From Aphanomyces cochlioides (lineage: Eukaryota; Oomycota; Saprolegniomycetes; Saprolegniales; Verrucalvaceae), in NCBI GenBank assembly GCA_019828595.1, contig JAHQRK010000003.1:930001-994000 (forward strand): a stretch of 64,000 nt of DNA. The letters are read 5' to 3'. Made by a program: the position numbers and the translations under genes. Positions within the stretch are counted from its first letter, which is position 1, and each line of letters begins with the position of its first letter. The notes under the pieces are model-generated. The model made no database searches, was not told where the DNA came from, and saw only the letters and a program-made list of their open reading frames with translations. Shown here in pieces: positions 52,506-62,777 of the stretch.

Positions 52506-53633
52506 ATGGCTTTCCGTCGAGTCTACAACTCTACACTTGGTGAAATTCACGGCCTTGTGCTCAACAACACGGGAGGCATCGTCTACGCCAGTCCACGCAC
52601 ATCCTCGCCGTCCGTCGTCTTTGAAACCAACAGCTCCAAGCTCTTGGGCCTGCTATCGTTGACCGAGGTCGTCTCGCATGAGCTACGTCTCCTCAGCTTG
52701 ACGCTCGACCGTACGAAAGACTCCAGCGCGTACTCTCTCAAGATTTACATGCCAAGCTATTCACTGCAGTACCTCGAGACTGTCGGTGGAGGAGACGCCG
52801 TTGTCCACGGCAATACTCTCAACCAGGATGCGCTCATGGACATGTCGATTGTCTCCCGTGGCTCTGGCAATATCCTTGTCGATGTGGGCGCTATTGAAGC
52901 CGACGATGTCGTTGTCGCCGCGCACAGCAGTGGATCGATTCAGCTCGTGGTGCGTCAAGCTTTTGTTGCCAATTCCATCGACTTGGTGTCGCATCGCACT
53001 GGGTCTGTCGCTCTGTTGCCCGGTGCATTGGCCACGACTGTACTAGCAACGACATCAATGCGAAGTGGAAACGTCGTTGTCGGTGGTTTGTCGTCGAATC
53101 AACCGGTCATTCTGACGGAGAAACTCGTGGTGAAGGCATTGGGGAGTGGTTTCATTGAGTACTTGAGCCATGGCGTTTGCAATGCGAGCTCCGTGGAGAC
53201 GTACGCCTCTGGCGCCGCGTACACGCATCTCGTGGTCTGCCAGCACTCGGCGGTGCAGCTACGAGACGCTGGTGATATTTACGTGAGTTCTGTCCAGTCG
53301 CTTGTGACGCAAACGGACGGCTCGGGGTCAATTTATGCCAACTTGGACGTCGCGACCAGAGCCACGGGGCGGTTCACTCCGATGCCATTGACAGTGCCTC
53401 TGCCGACGTACAAGGTGCTCTCTATCTCGGAAGATTTGCGATGCACCGGTGAGTCCGTGGGGACTGTAATCTGTTGGCTCATGTTGAGTATGATGTTGGT
53501 TACTGTCCTCATTGTGATTGCCGTCGTTGGATACAAGCAGCTCAAAGCTGTGTGGTCCTCGTATCGCTCAAGAGCCAAGCGTGGCGTGACCAAGACGGAG
53601 TTTACTCAAGTGTCCACGCCCAAGACGACTTAG
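52506..53633 (+). CDS. Beta-helix membrane protein, array member 2
   Basis: 375 residues from ATG 52506 (MAFRRVYNSTLGEIHGLVLN). Beta-helix blocks: SGNILVDVGAIEADDVVVAA, NSIDLVSHRTGSVALLPG, SGNVVVGGLSSNQ, DAGDIYVSSVQS. A membrane span (VICWLMLSMMLVTVLIVIAV) precedes a tail ending KTEFTQVSTPKTT. It is most similar to member 3. The N-terminal sequon NST is near residue 8. No signal peptide. The longer frame begins at TTG 52482. Confidence 0.8.
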   Translation: MAFRRVYNSTLGEIHGLVLNNTGGIVYASPRTSSPSVVFETNSSKLLGLLSLTEVVSHELRLLSLTLDRTKDSSAYSLKIYMPSYSLQYLETVGGGDAVVHGNTLNQDALMDMSIVSRGSGNILVDVGAIEADDVVVAAHSSGSIQLVVRQAFVANSIDLVSHRTGSVALLPGALATTVLATTSMRSGNVVVGGLSSNQPVILTEKLVVKALGSGFIEYLSHGVCNASSVETYASGAAYTHLVVCQHSAVQLRDAGDIYVSSVQSLVTQTDGSGSIYANLDVATRATGRFTPMPLTVPLPTYKVLSISEDLRCTGESVGTVICWLMLSMMLVTVLIVIAVVGYKQLKAVWSSYRSRAKRGVTKTEFTQVSTPKTT

Positions 53634-53760
53634 ACAGCACTCTTCGCATGCAAGAAGAGTGAAAATAATCTCATCAATTCATTTCCATCAGCGTAATGGC
53701 CACTTGAGAGTTTTGTCCTTCGCTGGCCTCCTTGAGCTCGTGTTGATTGAGTAGGCGTCG

Positions 53761-53806
53761 TCCCCTTGGGCCCTCTATTCCCCCTCTGTTCCCCCCTCTG
53801 TTCCCC
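53761..53806. promoter_or_regulatory. C-run tract upstream of array member 3
   Basis: CCCC, CCC, CCCCC, CCCCCC and CCCCC runs with TCTGTT spacers (CCCCTCTGTTC repeated). About 215-260 bases before ATG 54022. Confidence 0.5.
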
Positions 53807-54021
53807 CTTGCTCTCTTTCACTGCCCCTTTGATCTCTCTTTTTCGTTACCGACCGACGACTGGGAAGAGGTGACGACATCTCGAATGGACAGTGCGAAAG
53901 CCTGGATCCCTCGAGTCGAAATGACAGAGCAACGAGGGGCCGTTGGTTATATTCTGTCGAGACACTCGACAGGCCAGAGCGATTGGATGGAACACTCGTG
54001 TATTTCTAACGTGGTGATCGC

Positions 54022-55158
54022 ATGGTGTTTCGTCAAGTGTACAATGCGACGCTGTCTGAAATTCATGGCCTGGTGCTCAACAACACTGGGGGCGTCATCT
54101 ACGCCAGTCCATTCTCCACCAAGCCTTCGGTTGTCTTTGAAACCAACGACACGGACATCGTCGGCCATCTCGCTGTGACGGAACTCGCCTCGGATGAACT
54201 GAGTCTCCTCAGCTTGGCACTGGATCCACCCAAGGTGCAATGCTCGTACACGCTCAAGATTTACGTGCCGCCAAACTCATTGCGCGCGCTCGAGACGGCC
54301 GCTCAAGGCGACGCCATTCTCCATGACAATACTCTCAACCAAGATGGACTATCTGACTTATCGATTGTCTCCCGTGGCTCTGGCAATATCCTCGTCGACG
54401 TCGACTCTATTGAAGCCGACGATGTCGTTGTTGCCGCACACAGCAGTGGATCCATACAACTTTTGGCGCGCCAAGCCATTGCCGCCAACTCCATCGACCT
54501 GGTGTCACATCGCACTGGGTCTGTAGCTCTCTTGCCGTGGACATTGACGACAAATTCGATTGCAACCACATCGATGCGGAGTGGAAACGTTGTTGTCGGT
54601 GGTTTGTCGTCGAATCGACCCGTCATTTCAACTGAAAAACTCGTGGCCAAGGCGCTCGGCAGTGGGTTCATTGAGTATTTGAGTCCTGGGGTTTGCAATG
54701 CGAGCTCGGTAGAGACCTTTGCCTCCGGCGCTGCGTACACGCATCTCGTGGTCTGCCAGAACTCGGCGGTGCTGCTACAAACCACTGGGGATATCTACGT
54801 GAACGTCGCACGGTCGCTTGTGACTCAAAACAACGGCTCTGGGTCGATCTACGCCTCGTTAGGCCATGCCGCGACAGCGACCGGGTCGTTCATGCCAATG
54901 CCTTCGACTGTCGTCATGCCTCAGTACAACAAGTTGCAAGTGGCTGACGAGGTCAAGTTTCGTCCAGAGCCGGACGACCCCGCGTTGATGACATTTGCGT
55001 GGATCGTATATGGCGTTGTGTTGATCGGTGTCGTCGCTGGCATCGTTGGCGCGTGCAAGGAGTGCTTCGATGCGTGGCATTTGAAGAGAATGATGGCCAA
55101 GCGTGGTGCGATCAAGACGGAGTTTACAAGTGTCGACGGCGTCCGCGACGAGTCGTGA
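54022..55158 (+). CDS. Beta-helix membrane protein, array member 3
   Basis: 378 residues from ATG 54022 (MVFRQVYNATLSEIHGLVLN). It follows member 2 closely: GSGNILVDVDSIEADDVVVA, ANSIDLVSHRTGSVALLPW, RSGNVVVGGLSSNRPVISTE, CNASSVETFASGAAYTHLVV. A membrane helix (FAWIVYGVVLIGVVAGIVGA) precedes a basic tail with KTEFTSVDG. The sequon NAT is near residue 8. The 3' flank of this gene reappears behind the decayed member 4, showing duplication of gene plus flank. Confidence 0.8.
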   Translation: MVFRQVYNATLSEIHGLVLNNTGGVIYASPFSTKPSVVFETNDTDIVGHLAVTELASDELSLLSLALDPPKVQCSYTLKIYVPPNSLRALETAAQGDAILHDNTLNQDGLSDLSIVSRGSGNILVDVDSIEADDVVVAAHSSGSIQLLARQAIAANSIDLVSHRTGSVALLPWTLTTNSIATTSMRSGNVVVGGLSSNRPVISTEKLVAKALGSGFIEYLSPGVCNASSVETFASGAAYTHLVVCQNSAVLLQTTGDIYVNVARSLVTQNNGSGSIYASLGHAATATGSFMPMPSTVVMPQYNKLQVADEVKFRPEPDDPALMTFAWIVYGVVLIGVVAGIVGACKECFDAWHLKRMMAKRGAIKTEFTSVDGVRDES

Positions 55159-55278
55159 ATGAGTTGGAACGAGCTCATAATCAACACAACTACATGAAAG
55201 ATTTGCCATATTTTCGTTGTGGAGAACACGAACGATGCCGGCTAGAGCCAAACCTTGTTTCGTGACAAGAGTGAAACC

Positions 55279-56324
55279 TTACTGTCGTCGTGCGGCATTT
55301 GACTTCCTCACAATCCCCTTATCAGGAGAAGGCGGGTCGCCATGGCCGCGATGGAAAGAGCTGTTACGATCGCAGTCGCCTCGACTTGCAGTGCGACGCG
55401 GAGCGCCACTAGGTTCACTGGAAGGAGCATGGCAAGTTGGGGAGGCAGTGGAACCATTGGGAGGCGGATGGCATCGACGATGAGGAGCTGAAGCATGAGG
55501 ATTGTGTCGGCCCTTGCGTTGTAGACGGGAAGCAGCGCGTTCCCCTTGACGTTTAAAAATGTGAGCATTGAAACCACGACGCATCTTGTTGGAAAAGTAG
55601 TCAGCAATCAGAAGAGTACATGCAAGGAGGTTGTGGCCGACAATGCCGCAGTAGAAACAAATTGGAGACGAACCATTGTACGAGTGGCAATTCGGATGGG
55701 CGTAGTCGGGAGGTTTGGAAGAGGGATGCATCGGAGCAAACGCATTACCAGGGCAGACGTAGCATATCCAGGTGCGGGAATTGGCTGGAAGGAAGTTGCT
55801 GCGTGTACTTGAGGGAGAAACGACGGAGCAGTGGACTGAGCCGGGAAAGAAGTCGTAACAGGATGCGCATCATAGCAATCAGGAGTTCTAAAAGCGGAGG
55901 TGCAGGTTCGAATCGTCTCATCAACAGTCGAGTTGGATGGAGGAGATCCATTCTTGAGCGCCCCCTGAAGGAGCATGCGTAGCGATGACCGAACAGAGTC
56001 ATCGCGCTGAAACACTTCGGAGGCGCGCACAAGATAGCGGAGATTCCAAAAATAAGTCGCGTAGGCATCCACAGAGAGATTTTTCCACTCGGAGGGCTCC
56101 ATAAGACGGCGATATTTCGTCTGATGTTCCTTGAGTAAATCGAGAGCATTGTCGCAAGCTTCGCCAGGGATCCAAGACGCATCGAGTTCTGCACGGAGGA
56201 TGGAGGAAGGATCCGTTTGAGCAGGATGGTCTTGGAATCGATCGTGGATCACTTGGTTGTTCCGCTGAGGACACGTCGAGGAGTCGAGGAGTGGAGCAGA
56301 AGTAAAAGACGTAGAAGAGCTCAT
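55279..56324 (-). pseudogene. Retroelement gag-like fragment with zinc knuckle
   Basis: Starting near ATG 56324, the frame encodes a gag-like helical region (ILRAELDASWIPGEACDNAL; LSVDAYATYFWNLRYLVRAS). A frame change is needed near 55700 to reach the CCHC knuckle CFYCGIVGHNLLAC. No protease, reverse transcriptase or long terminal repeats were recognised. It lies between array member 3 and the decayed member 4 and probably replaced the 5' half of member 4. Confidence 0.55.
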
Positions 56325-56399
56325 AACCTGGGAGAAGGCCACATGTGCAGAACAGAGCAACAAGAAAAGTGAGATTGTTCACAGTTGAGAAAACTTAAC

Positions 56400-56993
56400 T
56401 CAACTGGACAACGGCCGATTGGCTTGCAGTGGCAACGGTGTTGTCGGTGGCTTGTCGTCCAAACGACGCGTTATCAAAACTGAACGTGGCCAGTGCGTTG
56501 AGTAGTGCATCGAAGCCCTGACGTTTGAAATACGAGCTCGGTGGAGTCTGTTGCCGCCGGCGCTGCTTCTACGCATCGCTTGGTTTTGCCAGGACTCGGC
56601 GGTGCAGTAACAAACCTCTGGGGACATCTACGTGAACGTTGTGCGGTCGCTTGTGACTCAAAACAACGGCCTTGGGTCGATCTACGACCCGTTGGATGAC
56701 GCCACTTAGCGTTAGGGTCGTTCACGCCAATGTCTTCGACTGTGGGGATACCTCAGTTTAAAAAGTTGCAAGTGCCGGACGAGGTCAAGAATAGTCCGAG
56801 CCACACGACGTTGAGTTGGAGACGTTCATTGGTTATGACCTTGCGTTCTCTTAACTGTGGATAGTGCCGTCGTTCGCATCGTTAGGCGTGCAAAGATTGC
56901 TTCGATTCGTGGCGTCTCACGAGACTTGTAGCCAAACGTGATTTACGCAAGATGGAGTTTACGCAAGTGTCAACAGCATCTGGGGCCAATTGA
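56400..56993 (+). pseudogene. Beta-helix membrane protein, array member 4, decayed
   Basis: Sequence matching the second half of members 2 and 3 is readable from GTGGCAACGGTGTTGTCGG near 56430 (VVVGGLSS), through the region equivalent to GDIYVNV, to a final GGAGTTTACGCAAGTGTCAA (EFTQVSTA..) before TGA 56991. Many stops and frameshifts interrupt it and the 5' half is missing. Its 3' flank to about 57170 resembles that of member 3. Confidence 0.8.
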
Positions 56994-57693
56994 ATAAGTT
57001 CGAACTCATGAAAGAGTTGTCGTAACTTTGTTGTGGTGAACGCTAACAGAGCATGTCGACCGACAAGATGATGTAGCCACAACGTCAGGTTGGACGTTTC
57101 GTGACGAGATTGAAAGCTCCTTGTCGTCAAGTGGCTCTTTGGCTTCCTGACAATCTACCTCTCTTCAGGACTTCTTTATCCACTCAAACGAAACTCTTTC
57201 CACCCTCAATCGCAGCCAGGCATCCTCTAAGCTGTCCTGCAATTCCAATTTCTACGATCTTTGCTGTCGAACATCAGACAACTTGGAACTCCTAGTCGGT
57301 TACATTCAACCATCGGTGGTCCCAACGAGATGGAACTTTTCCTCTCTATCTCGGTGGCTCTACGCAGACAATCCCGTTGATCTCCACGTTGACGAACTTA
57401 CGGTAAGGTATTGCTATTGCACGATAGCTCTCAATCTGGTTGTTGTTCTCGCTTGAAACTGCCAACGCGCACTTCACTCTGTGATCGGTTACATATGTAA
57501 CTGCAATCCCGTCGAGCCAATGCGATCGAAGAGTGTCAATGACTTGAACAGAGATGTTGAGCCGACATCGTTTCTTGAAGATGCTGACTGTCTTGGATCT
57601 CGCTTCTATAATTCTCTGTCGCCATCGTCGTCGTGATTGCTCCCAGCCACTCACTCTTGGTTTGTCCTGGTCCAAGCCACACCGTGAATACCA
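56994..57693. other. Intergenic between array members 4 and 5
   Basis: 56994-57170 is the duplicated 3' flank (compare 55159-55320). The rest shows no recognised feature and, unlike the regions before members 1-3, no C- or G-run tract. Confidence 0.35.
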
Positions 57694-58846
57694 ATGGACG
57701 CCTGGCATCAACGCATTTTCAACGCTACGGTCGATGGTATCCTCGGTCTTTCCGTCGAAAACGCCAAGACCTTTATCTATGAAGATCGCATGAACACTCG
57801 TCCGTCGATTGTCGTCCGAGCGACCTCGAAAGATCTCGTCGATGCATTCACGATCCACCAGTCGTCCGTGAAAATGGGCTCCATCTTGAACGTGACATTT
57901 CTTCCACGTTCTGGTGTCTCAGGCTCGTACCTCCTCGATGTGTTTGTCCCCTCGCAGACCCTTCAGTACCTCGCCGTCAATGGCGACGACGACACGGTGG
58001 TCTCTTCCAACACGTTCACGACCGAGAGGACGCTCGGTCTTTTCAAACGGCGGCAATGGCAACGTGATTGCCCACACGCCGTTCGTCGAGGCCAACCACT
58101 TGCTCCTGCAATCCAGAGGCAATGGCATCATCCAATTTGGTGCTGGCATCGTGATCGCTCACGACATGGAGCTCGTCTCGATGAACAACGGCTCAGTCGC
58201 CTTACAAGAAACGATTACGAATGTCAATCGCGTCTCCGCCACCACCGCTGGCTGGGGCAATCTCTACGTCGGCAGCTCACTTCCAGGCAGTCTAGTGACC
58301 GCGACAGAGATAGAAGCTCGAGTGTACTGCATGGGCGACGTCGTCTTCTCCGCTCCTGGATCGTGCAACTCGAGTTTGACGCACTCGATGGGCCAAGGCA
58401 ACACATTCGCACACCGCGTGGCTTGTCGCGACACTGCAGCGTTGATTGTCGGCGGTGGCAACATCTTCTCAACGTCGATCGAGACGCTCACAACTGAAGT
58501 CAATGGAGACGGCGTCGTCTTCGCATCGCTTGAACCGACCACCAGCATCAACGGAACGTACTTGCCCATGCCAGAGTTCGTCTTCGCTCCGACTTTTGTC
58601 AGTTTTCCAATGCCAGACCATGTACCTCGAGCTGTGGAGACGACGACTGTTGTCCAAGATGCTCAAGTTGCTAGTGTGCCTCAAGTCTTGCTGTTGCTCA
58701 TCAGTGTTGGCATGCTAGTCGCAGCGGTACTTGTCGTCTTGGCCCATCGGTTCATGGAGAAACGTCACCGTCTCGCCGCGCCGTCGGAGCTCAAGTTTGT
58801 CCCCATGGCGACGCCCAAGGAAGCCTGCACTGCCATTAGCTTGTAG
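57694..58846 (+). pseudogene. Beta-helix membrane protein, array member 5, one frameshift
   Basis: ATG 57694 opens MDAWHQRIFNATVDGILGLS and is readable to about 58035 (SSNTFTTERTL). The rest (VFSNGGNGNVIAHTPFVEAN onward) is in another frame and continues to TAG 58846 with a membrane span (VLLLLISVGMLVAAVLVVLA) and the tail ELKFVPMATPKEA. No GT/AG pair removes the shift. Both parts are otherwise free of stops, so this is either a very young pseudogene or a one-base assembly error in a working gene. Confidence 0.75.
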
Positions 58847-58993
58847 ATCCCGAGCAGTCTCTTCGTCGCAGTTCATCGTATCTGTCTATCTAAGTAGTCA
58901 TATCTTGGCGGTTACACATCGTGCCTCTTCAGTCGATCGGTTACACGATCTGTTGAGCTTGGTCGATCCTTCCGTGCATTTGGAAAGTCTCGC

Positions 58994-60307
58994 ATGAATA
59001 CTCAAGTGTTTAACGCGACGTCGTTGGAAGCCATCAATGGCATCGTTCTCGTCAACACTGGCGCCGTCATCCACAGCGCTCCAGACGCCACGACGCACTC
59101 GGTCGTCCTCAGCGCAACGAACGACGACCTCTTCAAGGCCCTCTCCGTCACGGTGATCCCAACAGACTTGGGCGACACGCTGCAGCTCGAGTTCACGTCG
59201 CAAGCTAATGAGATTCAAAGCGACTACACGATCGACATCTACGTCCCAGCGAGCTCGCTCCAGTTCATCACGGTGGGCAACGGCGACAGCACCGTTGTTT
59301 CCCCCGACACGATCGTCTCGGACGTCTCCAAAGACATCTTGATCACATCCACGGGCACGGGCAGCATCCTCGTCGAGGCTGGGGCGATCGAAGCCAACAA
59401 CTTGATGGTGCTAGCCCAAAGCTCGGGCGCGATTCAAATCAAACTCGACAGCTTGGCGGCTAACATCGTCGACTTGGCGACGATGGCCGACGGCTCCATT
59501 GCACTCTTGGCCGGTTCCATCACCGCCAACAGCCTCGCTAGCGCCGCCAATGCTGGCGACGTCTTTGTCGGCAGCGGTTCCACGGATGCATCAGCCATCA
59601 CAGCCACGAATGTCGTGGCCAAAGTCTTCAGCAGTGGCAATGTTGTCTTTGCAAGCGCTGGCACATGCGACAAGAGTCTCATTGAAGTCAACGGAGACGG
59701 CCACGTCTTCCTCAACACGATACAAGCCAACGACACGTCGGCGGTCATCCTTGGCGCTGGCAATATCTACGTCTCGGCTGTCATCTCCCTCAACGTCGAA
59801 GACAACGGCGTCGGCACCTTGTACGCATCCACAGCCGTGGAAGCAACCACAAGTGGACCATTCGTCCTCTTGCCAGACAATTTGGAAGCCCCGACGTACA
59901 CGGAACTTGTCGCCCCCGAGCAGTCGCTCCAGTCGATCGATTTGCCAGCATTGCCAAGCGCTGAGCCATTGGGACTGCCCACCGAAGAGCCCACGGAAGA
60001 GCCAACTGAAGCGCCAGTGGTCGACACGACTATCATGCCGATCGTCGATGGAACCATCTTGTCCAAGAGCCTCGACGGCGGTAACAAGGGGCTCAGTGGT
60101 GGCGCGTTCGCTGGCATTGGCGTCGGCGTTGGTGCTTTCTTTGTGCTCTTGGCCCTCTTGGTGGTTGCGCTTCGTCGTCGCCGCCGTCTAGCCAAGGGCA
60201 AGTCGTTCGAAGTCGAGTTCGCCTCGCTGTCGACGCCGACTGTGACCGACTTGGATGAACTCAACCTCGAGACGCCCGTGGCTACCAAAGCGGTCAACAT
60301 CGAGTAG
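58994..60307 (+). CDS. Beta-helix membrane protein, array member 6
   Basis: 437 residues from ATG 58994 (MNTQVFNATSLEAINGIVLV). Beta-helix motifs: GTGSILVEAGAIEANNLMVL, NIVDLATMADGSIALLAG, AGDVFVGSGS, GAGNIYVSAVISL. Unlike its sisters it has an extended stalk with TEEPTEEPTEAPV before the membrane helix (IGVGVGAFFVLLALLVVALR) and RRRR, and a longer cytosolic tail with FEVEFASLSTPTVTD. It has the best-preserved sequence, with no breaks. No signal peptide; the sequon NAT is near residue 7. Confidence 0.82.
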   Translation: MNTQVFNATSLEAINGIVLVNTGAVIHSAPDATTHSVVLSATNDDLFKALSVTVIPTDLGDTLQLEFTSQANEIQSDYTIDIYVPASSLQFITVGNGDSTVVSPDTIVSDVSKDILITSTGTGSILVEAGAIEANNLMVLAQSSGAIQIKLDSLAANIVDLATMADGSIALLAGSITANSLASAANAGDVFVGSGSTDASAITATNVVAKVFSSGNVVFASAGTCDKSLIEVNGDGHVFLNTIQANDTSAVILGAGNIYVSAVISLNVEDNGVGTLYASTAVEATTSGPFVLLPDNLEAPTYTELVAPEQSLQSIDLPALPSAEPLGLPTEEPTEEPTEAPVVDTTIMPIVDGTILSKSLDGGNKGLSGGAFAGIGVGVGAFFVLLALLVVALRRRRRLAKGKSFEVEFASLSTPTVTDLDELNLETPVATKAVNIE

Positions 60308-60532
60308 AGAGCTCAGCGTCGATTGCGTTTCCTCCATGTAGCTCGTGTAATGAGAGACAATATGTATTGTATCTGTTCAAACTGTTCAAGTGTTGCGCAG
60401 GAGCGGGGCTGTAATCGCGTCAAAATCGACGCGGCCGTCGCTCTGCATGAGATGCCATGGACTCAGCGACGCTAGCATTTCCTACGACGTTGTTCGGTGG
60501 TTGAGATGGCGCGACGTACCTCTCGCTCTTGG

Positions 60533-62328
60533 TTACTGAGACTCGGTGTCAACAGGACTGCATTGTTCCATCGCCCCACGACGCGGCGCAAGTGCACGCT
60601 CTTCCACGTCTACTCCAGCATAAGCTACACCACAAAAGAGCCAAAGAGCTCCTACGTAGAAGCAAATCAAGCTCATCATGCGCTGTCTTGCATGGAACAA
60701 CTGCTTCCCCAAGGCATCGCTGAGTTTTTGATATCGCACGACTTGGCCGCTGGCCTTGACGTGAGCTTGCTCTAATTGTTCAAAGCTAGCCGCGACGTCG
60801 GCAGCTTCGCAGTGGAGGCGATCGCGGTCTTCCTGGACACGTTGTCGCTCTTGGACGACTGCGTCGCATTTGAGCGTAATGGCGGCGACCGTTGGAGGCC
60901 ATAGCTGTTCCGACGACTGGACGTGAAGTCTCAATGCTGACAGCGTCGGTTTGAACGACTGGACTTGTTGGAGCAGCACTGGCAGGATGGCTTCAAGTTG
61001 CATTGTCCTGGTTTGGAGAACTTGGCGCTTTGCAGCAAGAGTGTCGACGCGCCACGAGAGCCAAGTTTTGTCGAGGAGGAGATCGCAGTGGATGGCATGC
61101 CAGTGCTCTTCTTTCCTGGCTTTCCACTCGACGACTTGATTCCGAGAGCGGCTGAGCTGTGCAATTTCAACCTTGAGACCCTGACGTCGATATCAACCGC
61201 GGGTTGAAACAGCGCGCGTTGTCTACCTGGATCTGCTTCTCGTACGCTGCGACTTGCTCGACGTGACTTGCCGCTGCTTCCTTCTACGTCCATGATAACA
61301 AGAAGCAAGGAGAGCTCGTACTTGGCTTCGTTCGTGAGCTTGGGCTTCGTTCAAACTCTGGAGCAGAGCTTTGCATTCGCCCGTCAATGTCTCAATGGCT
61401 TGATCCTAAGCAAAGCCCATGAGATGGAGACCACCAGCAGCACGCTTGACCTTGGCTAGCATGGCTTGCATCGTACTTGCGTTCGAGCTCTCTGCGGTCT
61501 TGTTGAGAGCTTCAAGGCGTTCCATCTCGGCCTCAAGCGATTGTTTCTGCGCATTGGACTTTAAACTCGACTTGTGTGCTTCTAAGTCAGCTTACGGCAT
61601 TGAGTTGATCGCTGAGCTGAGTCTTCAGTTGGTTGATTTCTGCTTGCAATGCTGCGTTTAAGCCCTTGAGAGTCTCCATGTCTTGGCTTTGGTGGAGTAA
61701 TGCCTAGACAATGACGGAAGTTGGTGGACTTTGAGGAGAGCGTGGTGAACCTCTTGGACGGCTTTGTCTTGCTCTTTTGTCTTGAGCTCAAGCGTTTGAA
61801 TGAACTCGTCCTGATGTCGAGCGAGGATTTGACTCTGCGCAAGCGCAGTCTGCGCGGCGGAAAGTTGCTCCTCAACCAGTTTGTTCGTAGCATGCGCCGT
61901 CTCCACTTGTGTTTCCAAGTCTTGCACGTGCTTCGACTCGACTGCACGTTGCTCCATGTCTTTTCGTCGCAAGTTATCCACCTACAAGCTTGCCTTTCAA
62001 CTCATCGAGGCTGCAGAACGTGCCTCTGTCCATTTCGCTCGATAATATTCGACTTCACCCTCTGCTTCTTTCAACTTGGAGGTGAATGTCGCCTCCATGG
62101 ACTCATAGAACGCAAGACGCTCTCGAGCCACTTGCAAGTCTCGATCTCGCTCCTGCAGCGCTTGAAAGATCGTCTGCGCTTTCCGCCGCAGCGTCGCCAC
62201 GTTGGCCTCCACATACTTGGCGTGAATCTACGAGACGGCGTCAAATCGATGAGAGAGAGGGAAGCAGGAAGTACAGCGGGAGATGCTTCCGCGGCGTTGT
62301 TGTCTTTGCGCTTAGGACGGTCGGTCAT
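60533..62328 (-). CDS. Coiled-coil protein with C-terminal membrane segment (8 exons)
   Basis: Exons 62275-62328, 62024-62227, 61751-61981, 61596-61703, 61451-61546, 61322-61405, 61227-61283 and 60533-61180, each a whole number of codons, encode 493 residues. Almost all is heptad coiled coil (EANVATLRRKAQTIFQALQE, LEAEMERLEALNKTAESSN, ALLQSLNEAQAHERSQ). Near the end, MMSLICFYVGALWLFCGVAY is a membrane helix with a 26-residue tail. The layout resembles golgin-84-like tethers, but no family motif was recognised. Intron 2 starts with GC. Two GACATTTGA elements lie 40-93 bases upstream in the gene direction. Confidence 0.78.
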
Positions 62329-62367
62329 GAAACGGTAACTGGGTTTCCACAGTTATCCTCACACATC

Positions 62368-62421
62368 TCAAATGTCCATCGTAATCAAACCCACCAGAAT
62401 TTATCACACGTTTCAAATGTC
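62368..62421 (-). promoter_or_regulatory. Two GACATTTGA elements before the coiled-coil gene
   Basis: TCAAATGTC at 62368-62376 and 62413-62421 (read GACATTTGA on the gene strand), 45 bases apart. The segment to 62777 otherwise holds a - strand frame (62592-62789) with a C-x-C-rich start that I cannot support as a gene. Confidence 0.5.
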
Positions 62422-62777
62422 TCTGTCGCCCAAGTCGACATGCTCCACTTCCTCCACCTCGTTCTTGCGTCGCCCGCACAGTTCTACGTTGGGCTGAGAG
62501 CTCGAGAAGGAACTGGGATGGCGCCCCATGCGGCTTTCTTGCCATGTCTTGAATTTCCACCTATGAGCGTGGCATGCTACTTGAGTTCTGGCTAGAGCGA
62601 AGGCAATCCAAGCACTTTCGGCCCATTCATGCCATGGAGTAGCGGCGAAAGGAGAAGAGCTCGTTGGAAGGATGGCTGGCTCGTCTTTCTCCACTTGGCA
62701 TGATGGAGGTCCCATCGTGGCGAATTGTCCTCTAAAAATAGCGTCGCGCCACAGTCGCAGCGCATTTCAATTCGACC

